The notes: generated by a model not told the origin, from the letters alone. Positions 1 through 8,563 are shown, counted from the stretch's first letter. The stretch is DNA of 31,265 nucleotides from Leptospiraceae bacterium (GCA_024233835.1 JACKPC010000010.1:1-31265), one strand, 5' to 3'. Numbers and translations: made by a program.

Positions 1-1547
1 TCGTTTCACCCGGGTTGAATAGTAAAGTGCCGGAACTTAGAGTGTAATCTGTTCCGGAGCCGGTAGCCGAACCGCCGCTGATAGCATAGTCTATAGATAT
101 AGCACCTGACTGAGGGCCGCTTAAGGAAACGGGAATATTTACAGAAACAGTAGCTTCGGAACCGGAAGCTGAGGTAGAATCAAAAGCAAGCAGTGGGGCA
201 TCGTTATCCTGAATCGTATAAGTAAAAGCTGTATTCGCACCCAGACTTGCATTATTTGGATTGGATAAGGTAATCTCGATGGTTTCATCTAACTCAGAAA
301 GAGTATCATTCGTGATAGCAAGGACGATGTTCTTAGTCGTTTCACCTGCACTGAAAGTCAGAGTTCCATCGCTCAGAGTATAGTCCGTGCCGGAACCGCT
401 GGCAGTTCCTGCTGTTACAGAGTAGTTTACAGTCACGCTTGCCGACTGGGGCCCTGTTAAGGAAACGGGAATATTCACAGAAGTAGTTGCTTCGGAACCG
501 GAGGCAGAGCTTGAATCAAAGGCAAGTTGCGGTGCATCGTTATCCTGAATCGTATAAGTAAAAGCTGTATTAACACCCAGACTTGCATTATTTGGATTGG
601 ATAAAGTAATCTCGATGGTTTCATCCAGCTCAGAAAGAGTATCATTCGTGATAGCAAGAGTTATGTTCTTAGTCGTTTCACCTGCACTGAAAGTCAGAGT
701 TCCATCGCTCAGAGTATAGTCCGTGCCTGAACCGCTGGCAGTTCCTGCTGTAACAGAGTAGTTTACAGTTACGCTTGCCGACTGAGGGCCGCTTAAGGAA
801 ACGGGAATATTCACAGAAGTAGTTGCTTCGGAACCGGAGGCTGAGGTGGAATCAAAAGCAAGCAGTGGGGCATCGTTATCCTGAATCGTATAAGTAAAAG
901 CTGTATTCGCACCCAGACTTGCATTAGTCGGATTGGATAAAGTAATCTCGATGGTTTCATCTAACTCGGAGAGAGTATCATTCGTGATAGCAAGAGTTAT
1001 GTTCTTAGTCGTTTCACCTGCACTGAAAGTCAGAGTTCCATCTCTCAGAGTATAGTCCGTGCCGGAACCGCTTGCAGTTCCTGCTGTTACAGAGTAGTTT
1101 ACAGTCACGCTTGCCGACTGAGGCCCTGTTAAGGAAACGGGAATATTCACAGAAGTGTTCGCTTCGGAATCGGAGGCAGAGGTAGAATCAAAAGCAAGCA
1201 GTGGTGCATCATTGTCATTGATCGTATAAGTAAAAGCTGTATTAGCACCCAGACTTGCATTATTTGGATTGGATAAAGTAATCTCGATGGTTTCATCTAA
1301 CTCAGAAAGAGTATCGTTGGTAATAGCAAGGACAATGTTCTTAGAAGTTTCACCCGGGTTGAATAGTAAAGTGCCGGAACTTAGAGTGTAATCTGTTCCG
1401 GAGCCGGTAGCCGAACCGCCGCTGATGGTATAAGAAACATTCGAACCGAGAGCTGTATTACCCATTACATTTACAGGAATCATAACCGTATTCACCGATT
1501 CAGAACCATTTGAAGATGGTAACATAAAAGAAATTTCGGGAGCAGGA
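1..1547 (-). repeat. Tandem 336-bp repeats inside the Calx-beta gene
   Basis: The anchor tcgttatcctgaatcgtata recurs at 201, 537 and 873, with a variant form at 1209, exactly 336 bp apart (112 codons). A more diverged unit starts near 1548 (spacing 339 bp). Adjacent units differ by only about 20-25 positions by eye. Positions 3-82 are identical to 1347-1426, which is four units (1344 bp) away, while the neighbouring units carry a different version of that block. This mosaic pattern points to recent duplication and gene conversion. Assembly collapse is a risk here. Confidence 0.9.
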
Positions 1548-2953
1548 TCATTATTCAAAATTGAATACGTATGGTCTATAAAATTACCGGGAGCCAGGTT
1601 GGAAAAAGAACTTAAAGAAATTACAATCGTTTCATTGGTTTCATAAATCGAATCATCTATAACAGAGAAAGTAATGGTTTTACTGGTTTCACCGGGTTGA
1701 AAAGTAAGAGTGCCGGAATTTAAAGTATAATCAATACCATTGCCGGAAGCGGTTCCAGCACTCACGGAAAATACGACAGAAGTTTCGATGAGAGAGGCTT
1801 CAGAAAGTTTTACTTCCAGAGACACAGAGCTTACAGATTCAAGACCACTAGAACTTCCGCTTAAAAAGCTAATACCGGGAACGATTGTATTAATCAAAAT
1901 ATTATGATTATAAGATAAAGAATTAGAACCCCCGGAGGGAAAAGGACTCAGAAGAACATTATTACCGGCCTCATCCACTATACTGCTACCATTTAAAATA
2001 AGGGAAGTGACATCCAGGTCGGATGAATTTTCTCCATTGGAAACAATATAAGTAAAAAATAATGTATTAGTACCGGAACCGGATACATAACTCGCATTAG
2101 CGATTGTCGGAGAAGTATTTAAGGTTAAAAAAGGAGTGCCTGAATTGTTATTAACAGTAACTGCTTCTGTAAAAGTAAGCTGGATATTTACCTTACTTCC
2201 CTGACCATAAGATCCGTTAATGTTTGTACTGCTAATATTAGAAATAGTAGGAGGTAAGGTATCAATGATAATATTCTCCTGTCCGCTGATAGAATTCGCA
2301 GAACCCGGACTGGGAACCGAGAGGCTTGCATCGAGGGAAGAGTCGAGATTTTTTATACTACCTCCATTTAAAGAAAGAGAAGAAGAACTTGAAAGATCCA
2401 GACCTACAATATCGTCCAGACTGGCTACGGTATAGGAAAAAATAAGGGAATTGGTTCCCGAACCGGATGAATAAGAAACTGTTTGGCCATTATTTAATTT
2501 GATACTCGGAGTTCCGGAAACCTGAACCGGTTCTGAGAAATGAAGCTCAATTTCAAGAAGAGAACCTACTGTATAAGAACCGCTTCCCTGTTTTGTAGAA
2601 CTGGATTGAATAGCCGGGATGGAGGCTGTTTGACCGGTAGGTGTGCCGGTTCCTGTTCCTGTTGGAGTCGTTGTATCGCTTCCGGTCCCTGTTCCTGTTG
2701 GAGTATTTGTATCGTTTCCGGTCCCTGTTCCCGTATTGGTTCCTGTGCCGGTTCCGGTAGAGGGAACAAGTGGAGACGTGGAATCCTTACCGGCTTCGGT
2801 TGAACTTGGACTATTACCCGGCGGTAAAAAAATAATCCCTCCTTTTCCGCCTCCACCTCCTAAAAGCATGAAGATTAAAGAAGGCCATGAGGTACATTGA
2901 ATGGTTCCAAAGGTAATAAAAATAAATATAATAAGATTTCGTGCAAGTTTCAT
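1..2953 (-). CDS. Giant Calx-beta repeat lipoprotein (N-terminal part, gene runs off the left edge)
   Basis: An uninterrupted minus-strand frame runs from an ATG at 2953 to the window edge (about 984 codons seen, no stop). The N-terminus MKLARNLIIFIFITFGTIQC is a hydrophobic signal ending in a Cys, which fits a permissive spirochaetal lipobox, so export and lipid anchoring are likely. A Thr/Gly/Pro/Asn-rich linker follows (about residues 60-105; its DNA contains a 36-bp repeat), then two less regular beta-sandwich-like segments. After these come Calx-beta units of 112-113 residues, each with the motifs SGTLTFSAGETTK, LSELDETIEITLSNP and YTIQDNDAP. Calx-beta modules are known from adhesins and other large surface proteins and bind Ca2+ through acidic loops. 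A role in adhesion or matrix contact is inferred. The last four or so units are nearly identical at DNA level. Confidence 0.85.
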   Translation of the reverse strand, partial: MKLARNLIIFIFITFGTIQCTSWPSLIFMLLGGGGGKGGIIFLPPGNSPSSTEAGKDSTSPLVPSTGTGTGTNTGTGTGNDTNTPTGTGTGSDTTTPTGTGTGTPTGQTASIPAIQSSSTKQGSGSYTVGSLLEIELHFSEPVQVSGTPSIKLNNGQTVSYSSGSGTNSLIFSYTVASLDDIVGLDLSSSSSLSLNGGSIKNLDSSLDASLSVPSPGSANSISGQENIIIDTLPPTISNISSTNINGSYGQGSKVNIQLTFTEAVTVNNNSGTPFLTLNTSPTIANASYVSGSGTNTLFFTYIVSNGENSSDLDVTSLILNGSSIVDEAGNNVLLSPFPSGGSNSLSYNHNILINTIVPGISFLSGSSSGLESVSSVSLEVKLSEASLIETSVVFSVSAGTASGNGIDYTLNSGTLTFQPGETSKTITFSVIDDSIYETNETIVISLSSFSNLAPGNFIDHTYSILNNDPAPEISFMLPSSNGSESVNTVMIPVNVMGNTALGSNVSYTISGGSATGSGTDYTLSSGTLLFNPGETSKNIVLAITNDTLSELDETIEITLSNPNNASLGANTAFTYTINDNDAPLLAFDSTSASDSEANTSVNIPVSLTGPQSASVTVNYSVTAGTASGSGTDYTLRDGTLTFSAGETTKNITLAITNDTLSELDETIEITLSNPTNASLGANTAFTYTIQDNDAPLLAFDSTSASGSEATTSVNIPVSLSGPQSASVTVNYSVTAGTASGSGTDYTLSDGTLTFSAGETTKNITLAITNDTLSELDETIEITLSNPNNASLGVNTAFTYTIQDNDAPQLAFDSSSASGSEATTSVNIPVSLTGPQSASVTVNYSVTAGTASGSGTDYTLSDGTLTFSAGETTKNIVLAITNDTLSELDETIEITLSNPNNASLGANTAFTYTIQDNDAPLLAFDSTSASGSEATVSVNIPVSLSGPQSGAISIDYAISGGSATGSGTDYTLSSGTLLFNPGET

Positions 2954-3113
2954 AAGCTGATACCTATTCCAAAAGACGTAGTAAAAACGAAAATTTTTGC
3001 AAAAGAGCAATTTATTTTGGACAAAACAAGAATCTTACATTCAGAGATTCCATAATTAATCAAAAGTAGGGAGTGTTTACTTAATCGAAGGGCCTCAGGC
3101 ATCCTGATGGCAT

Positions 3114-3140
3114 AAGGCAACTATTTTTTTAGTTGGCCTT
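3114..3140 (+). terminator. Possible hairpin in the 2954-3204 intergenic gap
   Basis: An imperfect stem pairs aaggcaact with agttggcctt (one bulged base) around a T-rich loop and is followed by ttaatt on the plus strand. No plus-strand gene ends here, so a terminator role is uncertain. Confidence 0.2.
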
Positions 3141-3145
3141 TTAAT

Positions 3146-3182
3146 TCTCCGAGATGCAAAGAGTTCTCTCCGAGATGCAAAG
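3146..3182. repeat. Two direct copies of a 16-bp word
   Basis: The word tctccgagatgcaaag occurs at 3146-3161 and again at 3167-3182 (21-bp period), in the gap between two minus-strand genes. It may belong to a short dispersed repeat; no function is visible. Confidence 0.6.
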
Positions 3183-3204
3183 TTCCTTCGGAAGTGCGTA
3201 GGAA

Positions 3205-3792
3205 TTAAACAAGAAGGGAAAGAATTTTTTCGTAGTATTCTACATCTAATTCAATTTCAGAAAAAGACTTATGAAAAACCCTATCTTTTCGATGCCGATT
3301 TTGAAGGGTTTCTGTATTTTTCGAGATATGTCGGTAATGTTCCTCGACTTTTTCTATGTTTTCACGGATGAATTTTGTTTGGATAGCTTGTTGTTGCAAA
3401 TTTTTTTTAGATACATATTCATCAAAGGCAAAAATAAGCGTCTTAAATTTTTGAATTCTCCTGAAGGCCAGCTTCGATTCTCTATCTAAGATTTCATTTA
3501 GTGTATGAATTTCCTCCCTTGCTTCCTCTAATAAAAACTCGTAATAGGGTAATTCAATTCCGGAGGAAAACTGCTTCATTAGAGTGTCGTAATGTATATG
3601 ATGATTTAGAGTAGATAGATAAGAACTATTGATAAACTCTGTTTGGTAGAGAATGGCAGGAGCAATTAATTCTAAGAAGAGGTAATTAGCTTTTTCAAAT
3701 TCTTCCGTATCCTCATGGGTATTTATATCCTGAATAGAAATTTCATTTTCAAGCCCGAGATCAGGTTCTATTTCTAAGAGTAATCGATTCAT
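3205..3792 (-). CDS. Hypothetical helical protein
   Basis: I do not recognise a family. I chose the ATG at 3792 (MNRLLLEIEPDLGLENE, 195 aa) because a G-rich GGGGGG tract sits five bases upstream as a ribosome-binding site. The frame stays open further upstream to a TTG at 3861, so a 218-aa form is possible. The protein has no signal peptide or membrane segment. It is acidic at the N-terminus and rich in Glu, Lys, Arg and His in the second half (residues from about 85 on), which looks largely alpha-helical, possibly coiled coil. It is followed by the small direct-repeat gap and preceded by a lipoprotein gene on the same strand. Confidence 0.6.
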   Translation of the reverse strand: MNRLLLEIEPDLGLENEISIQDINTHEDTEEFEKANYLFLELIAPAILYQTEFINSSYLSTLNHHIHYDTLMKQFSSGIELPYYEFLLEEAREEIHTLNEILDRESKLAFRRIQKFKTLIFAFDEYVSKKNLQQQAIQTKFIRENIEKVEEHYRHISKNTETLQNRHRKDRVFHKSFSEIELDVEYYEKILSLLV

Positions 3793-3874
3793 ATTCCCCC
3801 CGGTAATATCCGAACAGCAGTTAATACATAATTTATTAACCGAAGAGGAAAGGTTTGTCAATAAATAATTTTAT

Positions 3875-4336
3875 TCAGGGAACTATTATTGCATTGGAAG
3901 GCTGGGAAGGAGAAACTGAGTCGGAAGCATTGCTTAAATTAATCGAGAGAAGTAATCCCCGAATAGAAATATATTGTCCCGATTGAACATTTACCTGAAA
4001 TTTACACATGGTTCCGGAATTAATGTTGGGATCCGAGTTTATTTCCATGCTGTATTCTATAGGCTGATTGGGAATTGTCCTTAAACCATTTACACAGTTT
4101 GCACCGGAAGATAGGTCCGCCGGGTTTCTAGCCTCACTTTCGGTTGTGCCCATATACAAACGGTAGCCTAAAAAGAAGACTTCCGGATTATTGGCACGGA
4201 TTTTCAGGATGTAACCTCCATTTGAAGCAGTGATAGAAACAAGGGTAGGGGGGACCGTTTTTATCTTATTGGTAGAATAATTAGAACAGGAAAGTAGTAA
4301 GAATAAGGCCAGGTAAGAAAAAGAAAAAATTTTCAT
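3875..4336 (-). CDS. Small hypothetical lipoprotein
   Basis: The ATG at 4336 gives MKIFSFSYLALFLLLSCSNYS, a textbook lipoprotein signal with lipobox LLSC and the lipidated Cys at residue 17. The AGGT upstream is a plausible ribosome-binding site. The frame is open to 4402, but the longer version would bury the signal peptide and overlap the HNH gene, so I rejected it. The mature part (about 137 aa) starts with a Ser/Asn/Thr spacer and contains beta-like stretches such as PTLVSITASNGGYILKIRA, with two further Cys residues. No enzymatic motif is visible. It is probably an outer or periplasmic-membrane lipoprotein of unknown function. It lies 28 bp downstream of the HNH nuclease gene and may be cotranscribed with it. 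Confidence 0.7.
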   Translation of the reverse strand: MKIFSFSYLALFLLLSCSNYSTNKIKTVPPTLVSITASNGGYILKIRANNPEVFFLGYRLYMGTTESEARNPADLSSGANCVNGLRTIPNQPIEYSMEINSDPNINSGTMCKFQVNVQSGQYISIRGLLLSINLSNASDSVSPSQPSNAIIVP

Positions 4337-4364
4337 GACTGACCTATAATTCTTAAAGAGTGTT

Positions 4365-4919
4365 TCAGGTAAATAAAAAATCGTTCCAGCCAAACTTTTC
4401 ACTGGTAGATTGGCTTATATTTAATATAGAATGAAACTGTTTTTTATTCTCTGATAATTCAGGATTTTTCCACATTAATTCGGAAAGTAGCTTGCTTCCC
4501 TTTTTGGTATTGCAGGGTTTGCAGGCAGTTACAACATTTTCCCAGGATTGGAACTCATACCTGAGTCTTAATTCCTTGCTGACACTATCCCAACGGCTTT
4601 TTGGGATAATGTGATCCATGGTGAGTTTAGAAGGTCCAGGAGCTTTTCCGCAGTAAACACAGGTGTAATTGTCTCGAGCCAGAATATTTTGTCGGTTGGG
4701 TTTTCGGTTTTTTATCGGAAACTTGTAATAACCCTGGATGATAATAACATTGGGAACCGGTATGCGTAGCTTTTCTGAACGGATAAAAGAATCCTTAGCC
4801 GCTTTTAGAACCTCTGCTTTTTTAAGAAGTACGAGGCAAATCGCATCTTTTACCGAACGAATGGATATGGGTAAATAGCTGGAATTTAAAACTAATACCG
4901 GTTGAGATAATATGTCCAT
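4365..4919 (-). CDS. HNH endonuclease family protein
   Basis: The 184-aa protein carries a zinc-finger-type HNH nuclease core in its second half: CVYCG, then DHIIPKSRW (the catalytic His region), then ENVVTACKPCNTKKG. The two CxxC pairs would hold a structural zinc ion. The N-terminal third (VLVLNSSYLPISIRSVKDAICLVLLKKAEVL) is typical of the widespread bacterial HNH family that starts with a short beta-alpha domain. Its substrates are unknown; neither restriction nor mobile-element context is seen here. The ATG at 4919 has AGGAG seven bases upstream. A TTG one codon earlier is the alternative start. Confidence 0.88.
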   Translation of the reverse strand: MDILSQPVLVLNSSYLPISIRSVKDAICLVLLKKAEVLKAAKDSFIRSEKLRIPVPNVIIIQGYYKFPIKNRKPNRQNILARDNYTCVYCGKAPGPSKLTMDHIIPKSRWDSVSKELRLRYEFQSWENVVTACKPCNTKKGSKLLSELMWKNPELSENKKQFHSILNISQSTSEKFGWNDFLFT

Positions 4920-5000
4920 CAAGCAACTCCTGTTCCTCTTTAAAACACTCTCTTACTCTATCAGCACCCTTACCCTTTTTTATTTATCAAAGAAAGACTT

Positions 5001-5621
5001 CTATGTATTGTCAGCCTGTCTTCTGTATTTTTTTATAAATACTACCGTACCTATGATGAGAAGAATAAGACCCACTGCAATTAAAACTCCCATCTGTCCC
5101 TGGTGAACCATTTGCATGAGCCAGTCCCGCTTTGAAGCACCATAGTATCCGAGATAAACCCAGATAGGAACACTAATAATCGCAGCCAAGAAGTCTGTCA
5201 CTAAAAATAATGGCACACTGACCCGATTGCTGATTCCGGCAGACAAATAAATCGGCATTCTGAGACCCGGCATGAACCTGCCCATGAAGACAACCCATTT
5301 ACCGTATTTCTCAAAGCTCTTTTGAACCTTATAATACCGTTCTCGAGTCATGATTTTGGCAACCCATTCTTTTTTCAGGATTTCATTTCCATAAAACTTA
5401 CCGGCAGAGAAAACAATCAGGTCGCCTGCCAGAACTCCGGCCATCCCGACAACAAACATGAGATGTTCATTTGCAAGGCCGAGCCCGGCAATGACTCCTC
5501 CGGAAACAAGGGTAATGTCTTCCGGAACGGGTAGTCCGAAACCGCAGAGAATCAGAACCGAAAAAACGGCGACATAGCCGTAATTAGAAAAGAAAGCAAT
5601 TAGGTAATCAAGTATTTCCAT
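5001..5621 (-). CDS. DedA-family membrane protein
   Basis: The 206-aa integral membrane protein shows the DedA/SNARE-associated (VTT) pattern: a re-entrant N-terminal region with FGLPVPEDITLVSGGVIAG (conserved acidic residue), then GRFMPGLRMPIYLSAGIS with the conserved Arg of the family, and two or three C-terminal membrane segments ending IKKYRRQ. DedA proteins act in lipid-carrier or phospholipid scrambling and are needed for membrane-potential homeostasis; undecaprenyl-phosphate recycling is one known role. The length is normal for the family. The ATG at 5621 has only a weak upstream GGAAAT. It stands alone, with about 220 bp of upstream non-coding DNA. Confidence 0.9.
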   Translation of the reverse strand: MEILDYLIAFFSNYGYVAVFSVLILCGFGLPVPEDITLVSGGVIAGLGLANEHLMFVVGMAGVLAGDLIVFSAGKFYGNEILKKEWVAKIMTRERYYKVQKSFEKYGKWVVFMGRFMPGLRMPIYLSAGISNRVSVPLFLVTDFLAAIISVPIWVYLGYYGASKRDWLMQMVHQGQMGVLIAVGLILLIIGTVVFIKKYRRQADNT

Positions 5622-5837
5622 TTATTTCTGTATATATTTCCCGTGTATTATCTATTTATTATGATTGGATTAAACCTCTGATAAAAACGAGCCTTTTAAT
5701 TTTATAAACTTTCTAAGTATTTTACAAAAGGAAGTAAAGCTAATTTTTCGTAAGTTTATACAAAAAGTAAAAAATGCTAAACCAAAACCGAAAGACCTTA
5801 GAGCATTGTTGCCAGATCAAACCAGTATTATTATCGG

Positions 5838-6158
5838 TTATAGTTCAGGGAATACCCAATCCTCATTCTCTAAAAGTGCATCTGCTACACGAATCCTTTC
5901 TTTTTCATATATTCCTTTTTGAATTTCTTCCTGATTAAAATTTCTCCATACAACCGGTTTTAAAGTTAACCTTTTTACAGTAGCTTTTTTAATTAGCTCC
6001 TTTTTTCCGTTTGAATGACTCACCCGTACATGGATATTCTCAATTTTAACCTTTACATTTTCTATCGTTCTTCCATTCTTTAAGAGGAGATAGTCTGCTT
6101 TTGTTTTTATATAAAGAAATATAAAAATATAAAGTAAAATTATTCGATTAATTTTCAT
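5838..6158 (-). CDS. Small exported hypothetical protein
   Basis: This is a 106-aa protein with an N-terminal signal peptide (MKINRIILLYIFIFLYIKTKA, likely cleaved after the Ala), so it is periplasmic or surface exposed. The short segment YLLLKNGRTIENVKVKIEN resembles the beta-hairpin start of many small spirochaetal exported proteins that hold an SH3-like fold. The C-terminal half is charged and helical and ends in EDWVFPEL. A strong AAGGAG lies seven bases before the ATG. I do not recognise a family. Confidence 0.7.
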   Translation of the reverse strand: MKINRIILLYIFIFLYIKTKADYLLLKNGRTIENVKVKIENIHVRVSHSNGKKELIKKATVKRLTLKPVVWRNFNQEEIQKGIYEKERIRVADALLENEDWVFPEL

Positions 6159-6341
6159 GATAAGACTCCTTTTTAATTTTTAGAACCCCGACAAAGGGAA
6201 ATCATTACAAATTTGGTTTCAATTCCGCTTGTATGATTCTTAATCCTTAATTCTTAACACCTTTTCCCAATCAAATGCTGTAATATTTCTGTCTGTCTTA
6301 TTAAACCAAATATGCGCTTAGTTTTTTGCTATTAAGCTTCA

Positions 6342-7265
6342 TCAATCACTGCTGCTACAACCACCACAACCACTGCTACTACTATCTGAACTACTATCTG
6401 TACTGCTACAGCTACTGTTATGATCACTGCAACTACTGTGTCGGGAGCTACCAATGCTACCACCACCTCCCCTTCCTGTTTTCCAGTCTATTAAAAACAA
6501 GATACCTACAAAAAGACTGATAATACTCGCGATAATAAGATATAAAACCGGCTTATTTCTTCTAATGCCTATTTCGATTTTAGCCAGACCTACAACTGCT
6601 GTAATAAACATAAAAATTGCCGGTAACCATTTATATAATATGGGATCTTTGCGGGGAAGAGTCATTCGTAGAACAATCGCAAATAGTAACATCAGGATAA
6701 AAACAACTGCATAGAATATAAGAAAATTAGGTCCTGAAAAGTTAAATGGATTTTCACAACTAATTAAATAAAGACACGATAAAAAGATAATATAAGGTGA
6801 AAGCTGTTTTGTTTTTTTTAAACTTTGTGATTTTTTTTTTGCTGGCTTGACTTCTACAGCTCCCCATATATCTGAAGGTGGTAGTTCACCGAAGTAATGC
6901 TTATAGCTATCTAAAGTTTTTTGATATTGCTGTTTAAACTTTATTTCTTCGATTTCGTTTCCGTTTCCGGGAACATGGTGAAGTTTGAAATTTAAAACTT
7001 TTGCACAAAATTCATCCCAGTAAGAATGTGTATAAATCATATGTAAGTGCCAGGCTTCATCAATTACTTTTGATGGGGTAACAGCTCTGTCACAAACAAT
7101 AGCAAGGAAGACAAATTTTTTATATTCTAATATAACCCTTCGTGTAAAGTCTAAAGTCCAGTTATTTTCTTTAGATAAGCGATGGCTATAGGGTACCCTG
7201 GCAGTTTTTTCATCAATTTCGAAATTAAGAATATCATTATAAAGTTTTTGTTGTTCAAGTTCCAT
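6342..7265 (-). CDS. Glycine-rich-domain-like membrane protein with Ser/Cys/Gly tail
   Basis: The 307-aa protein has three parts. Residues 1-130 contain VIDEAWHLHMIYTHSYWDEFC and HHVPGNGNE, the His-rich signature of the glycine-rich-domain-containing (GRDP/DUF1399-like) family. Residues 150-265 hold about four membrane segments. The tail, from residue 265, is a low-complexity Gly/Ser/Cys stretch ending SSSSGCGGCSSSD. Bacterial proteins ending in such Cys-Gly tails occur in the TIGR04222 membrane family; the tail may bind metal or be modified, but that is inference. The gene has no good Shine-Dalgarno, and its start is taken as the ATG at 7265. The downstream flank shares the string agcaaaaaac with the attC-like sites elsewhere in the window. 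Confidence 0.7.
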   Translation of the reverse strand: MELEQQKLYNDILNFEIDEKTARVPYSHRLSKENNWTLDFTRRVILEYKKFVFLAIVCDRAVTPSKVIDEAWHLHMIYTHSYWDEFCAKVLNFKLHHVPGNGNEIEEIKFKQQYQKTLDSYKHYFGELPPSDIWGAVEVKPAKKKSQSLKKTKQLSPYIIFLSCLYLISCENPFNFSGPNFLIFYAVVFILMLLFAIVLRMTLPRKDPILYKWLPAIFMFITAVVGLAKIEIGIRRNKPVLYLIIASIISLFVGILFLIDWKTGRGGGGSIGSSRHSSCSDHNSSCSSTDSSSDSSSSGCGGCSSSD

Positions 7266-7771
7266 ACTCCTTGAGTATTAAAAAATCCTGTATTTGTCAA
7301 TGAAAAAAATGACGCTTGCTATTCTGATAAACAGTATGTCTTGTGTTTTAGTTTTTTCTACTACTTCTTTCTTTATCAATTAAATCTTTATTCAGAACAT
7401 TGATCTGTGCCAGACAATATGCCGAATTTGCATTGGCTTAATAGTATACATCAAAAAAACAGCCCTCAAGCAGAGATCATATGAAATTGTACAAAAGATG
7501 ATGATGTGCAACATCACATGCACTCGGGACGTTAGAAAGTATTGCCAGCGTAACCTTTTTCGATTCACTTAACTCTGGTATTTTTCCCAACAGTCTATGT
7601 TAGTTTTCCATGCTTCTTTTTTCTAATTCTTGTATTTATGCAGAATATACTCCGGCAGATGGCTGTTATAAAAAGAATCTCAAGTGGGAAATTAGACCGA
7701 AAAATCCGTGAATCCTAATAATTTTCCAGTCTTTTAATTGACTTTTTCTAATTAGATTTCAATATTTTCTT
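7266..7771. other. 506-bp gap without a convincing gene
   Basis: The gap separates the minus-strand gene ending its 5' side at 7265 from the plus-strand Rpn pseudogene at 7772. It holds a degenerate attC-like palindrome near 7465-7537 and the 22-bp block 7531-7552, which resembles 28017-28037. A 27-codon frame at 7300-7383 looks like a bare signal peptide, but it has no ribosome-binding site. I see no RNA gene. Confidence 0.6.
7465..7537 (+). other. Degenerate attC-like site, plus orientation
   Basis: The left end matches the sequence that precedes the two better sites (aaaaaacagccctcaagcagag here; aaaaaacagctctataacatgag at 30617-30691 read on the minus strand). The right end, ctcgggacgtt, matches the other sites' L'-R' ends. 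The R'' box is degenerate (caagc for taac), and inner pairing is weak. It is probably a decayed cassette recombination site. Confidence 0.35.
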
Positions 7772-8518
7772 ATGAAATTCGCTGATCCTAAAAATGATAT
7801 TGCTTTTTGGGAAATTTTTGGCAATGAAGGTAAAAAAGTTATCCTTATCTCCTTCTTAAACTCAATTTTGAATCTAAAAGGAGAGAGAAGGATTGTGGAC
7901 CTCGAATTTCGTAATACATTCCAGCTTCCGAGAATTGCCGGGTTTGACAAAAGAGTTCAATATTATGTATCCAAAGAATACGCCTCTCAGATAGAAAAAG
8001 GGGATGAATATTCCAAATTAACTCCGGTAGTTTTTATTGGAATATTAGAGTTTGAATATTATGAAGGTGAAGATTATCTCACCGAACATTTGATTCTTAA
8101 TACTAAAATCAGGAAGAATGAACTAAAAGATATTAACTTTGATTTTATAGAGTTACCCAAGTTTAAACAAGAATTAGAAGACTGTAAAAGTCTTACTGAC
8201 AAATGGATTTACTTCATCAAAAATGCGGAGAATTTAGAAGTAATTCCAGACAATGTTGATGATGAAGGATTAAAAGAAGCCTATACTCTTTCAGACAGGC
8301 ATAATTGGACAAAAGACGAACTAGATAGTTACGACTATTTTCTCATGTGAGAACAGGATGAAAGAGGAAGAGTGGAGTTAGCTGTTCAGCGGGAGAAAGA
8401 AAAAGCAGAAAAATCTAATACATTAGAGATAGCTAAAAATTTTAAATTAGCCGGAGTCGATAGTAAAACTATTTCTGCTGCTACAGGGCTAAGTATAGAA
8501 GAAATTGAAAAGTTATAA
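7772..8518 (+). pseudogene. Rpn-family / PD-(D/E)XK nuclease-family transposase, inactivated copy
   Basis: The frame is clearly homologous to the intact gene at 28068-28889 (start MKFADPKNDIAF, end IEEIEKL). It carries two inactivating lesions. First, 29 residues are missing after RIAGF: exactly the segment that in the intact copy holds IIDVRVKDQSGT and YIVEMQL, the PD-(D/E)XK catalytic residues. Second, a CGA Arg codon has become TGA at 8348-8350 (FLM-stop-EQDERG), after which the same frame continues to the family's normal end at 8516-8518. Intact family members are recombination-promoting or transposase-like nucleases. The 192-aa product before the TGA would lack catalysis. It lies 45 bp upstream of kaiC. 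Confidence 0.85.
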
Positions 8519-8519
8519 C

Positions 8520-8547
8520 TTGCAAACAATTAGTATATTATTAAGAT
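8520..8547 (+). promoter_or_regulatory. Candidate promoter for kaiC
   Basis: TTGCAA (8520-8525) and TAAGAT (8542-8547) are spaced by 16 bp, just after the Rpn pseudogene stop and 16 bp before the kaiC start. The match to sigma-70 boxes is moderate. Confidence 0.35.
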
Positions 8548-8563
8548 CGTAAAGAACAAAATT

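Noticed and set aside
1..1547. The 336-bp repeats as a CRISPR or satellite array
   Set aside because: They are in-frame coding repeats of a Calx-beta protein with no spacer-repeat alternation.
2540..2900. Frames rich in Cys/Ser or Pro/Val on both strands over the Thr/Gly linker of the Calx-beta gene
   Set aside because: They are shadows of the repetitive linker DNA; the long minus-strand frame explains the region.
5672..5837. Open plus-strand frame reading ...KPKPKDLRALLPDQTSIIIGY just beyond the 3' end of the small exported gene
   Set aside because: It has no start codon or ribosome-binding site and runs into a real gene on the other strand. It could be a fragment of a lost gene, but I cannot identify it.
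6300..6345. String gttttttgctatt downstream of the glycine-rich-domain gene, similar to the flank of the attC-like sites
   Set aside because: No paired arms or R/L boxes could be found around it, so it is not called as a site.
7300..7383. 27-codon frame starting MKKMTLAILINS, signal-peptide-like
   Set aside because: Too short, no ribosome-binding site and no mature part; probably chance or a relic.
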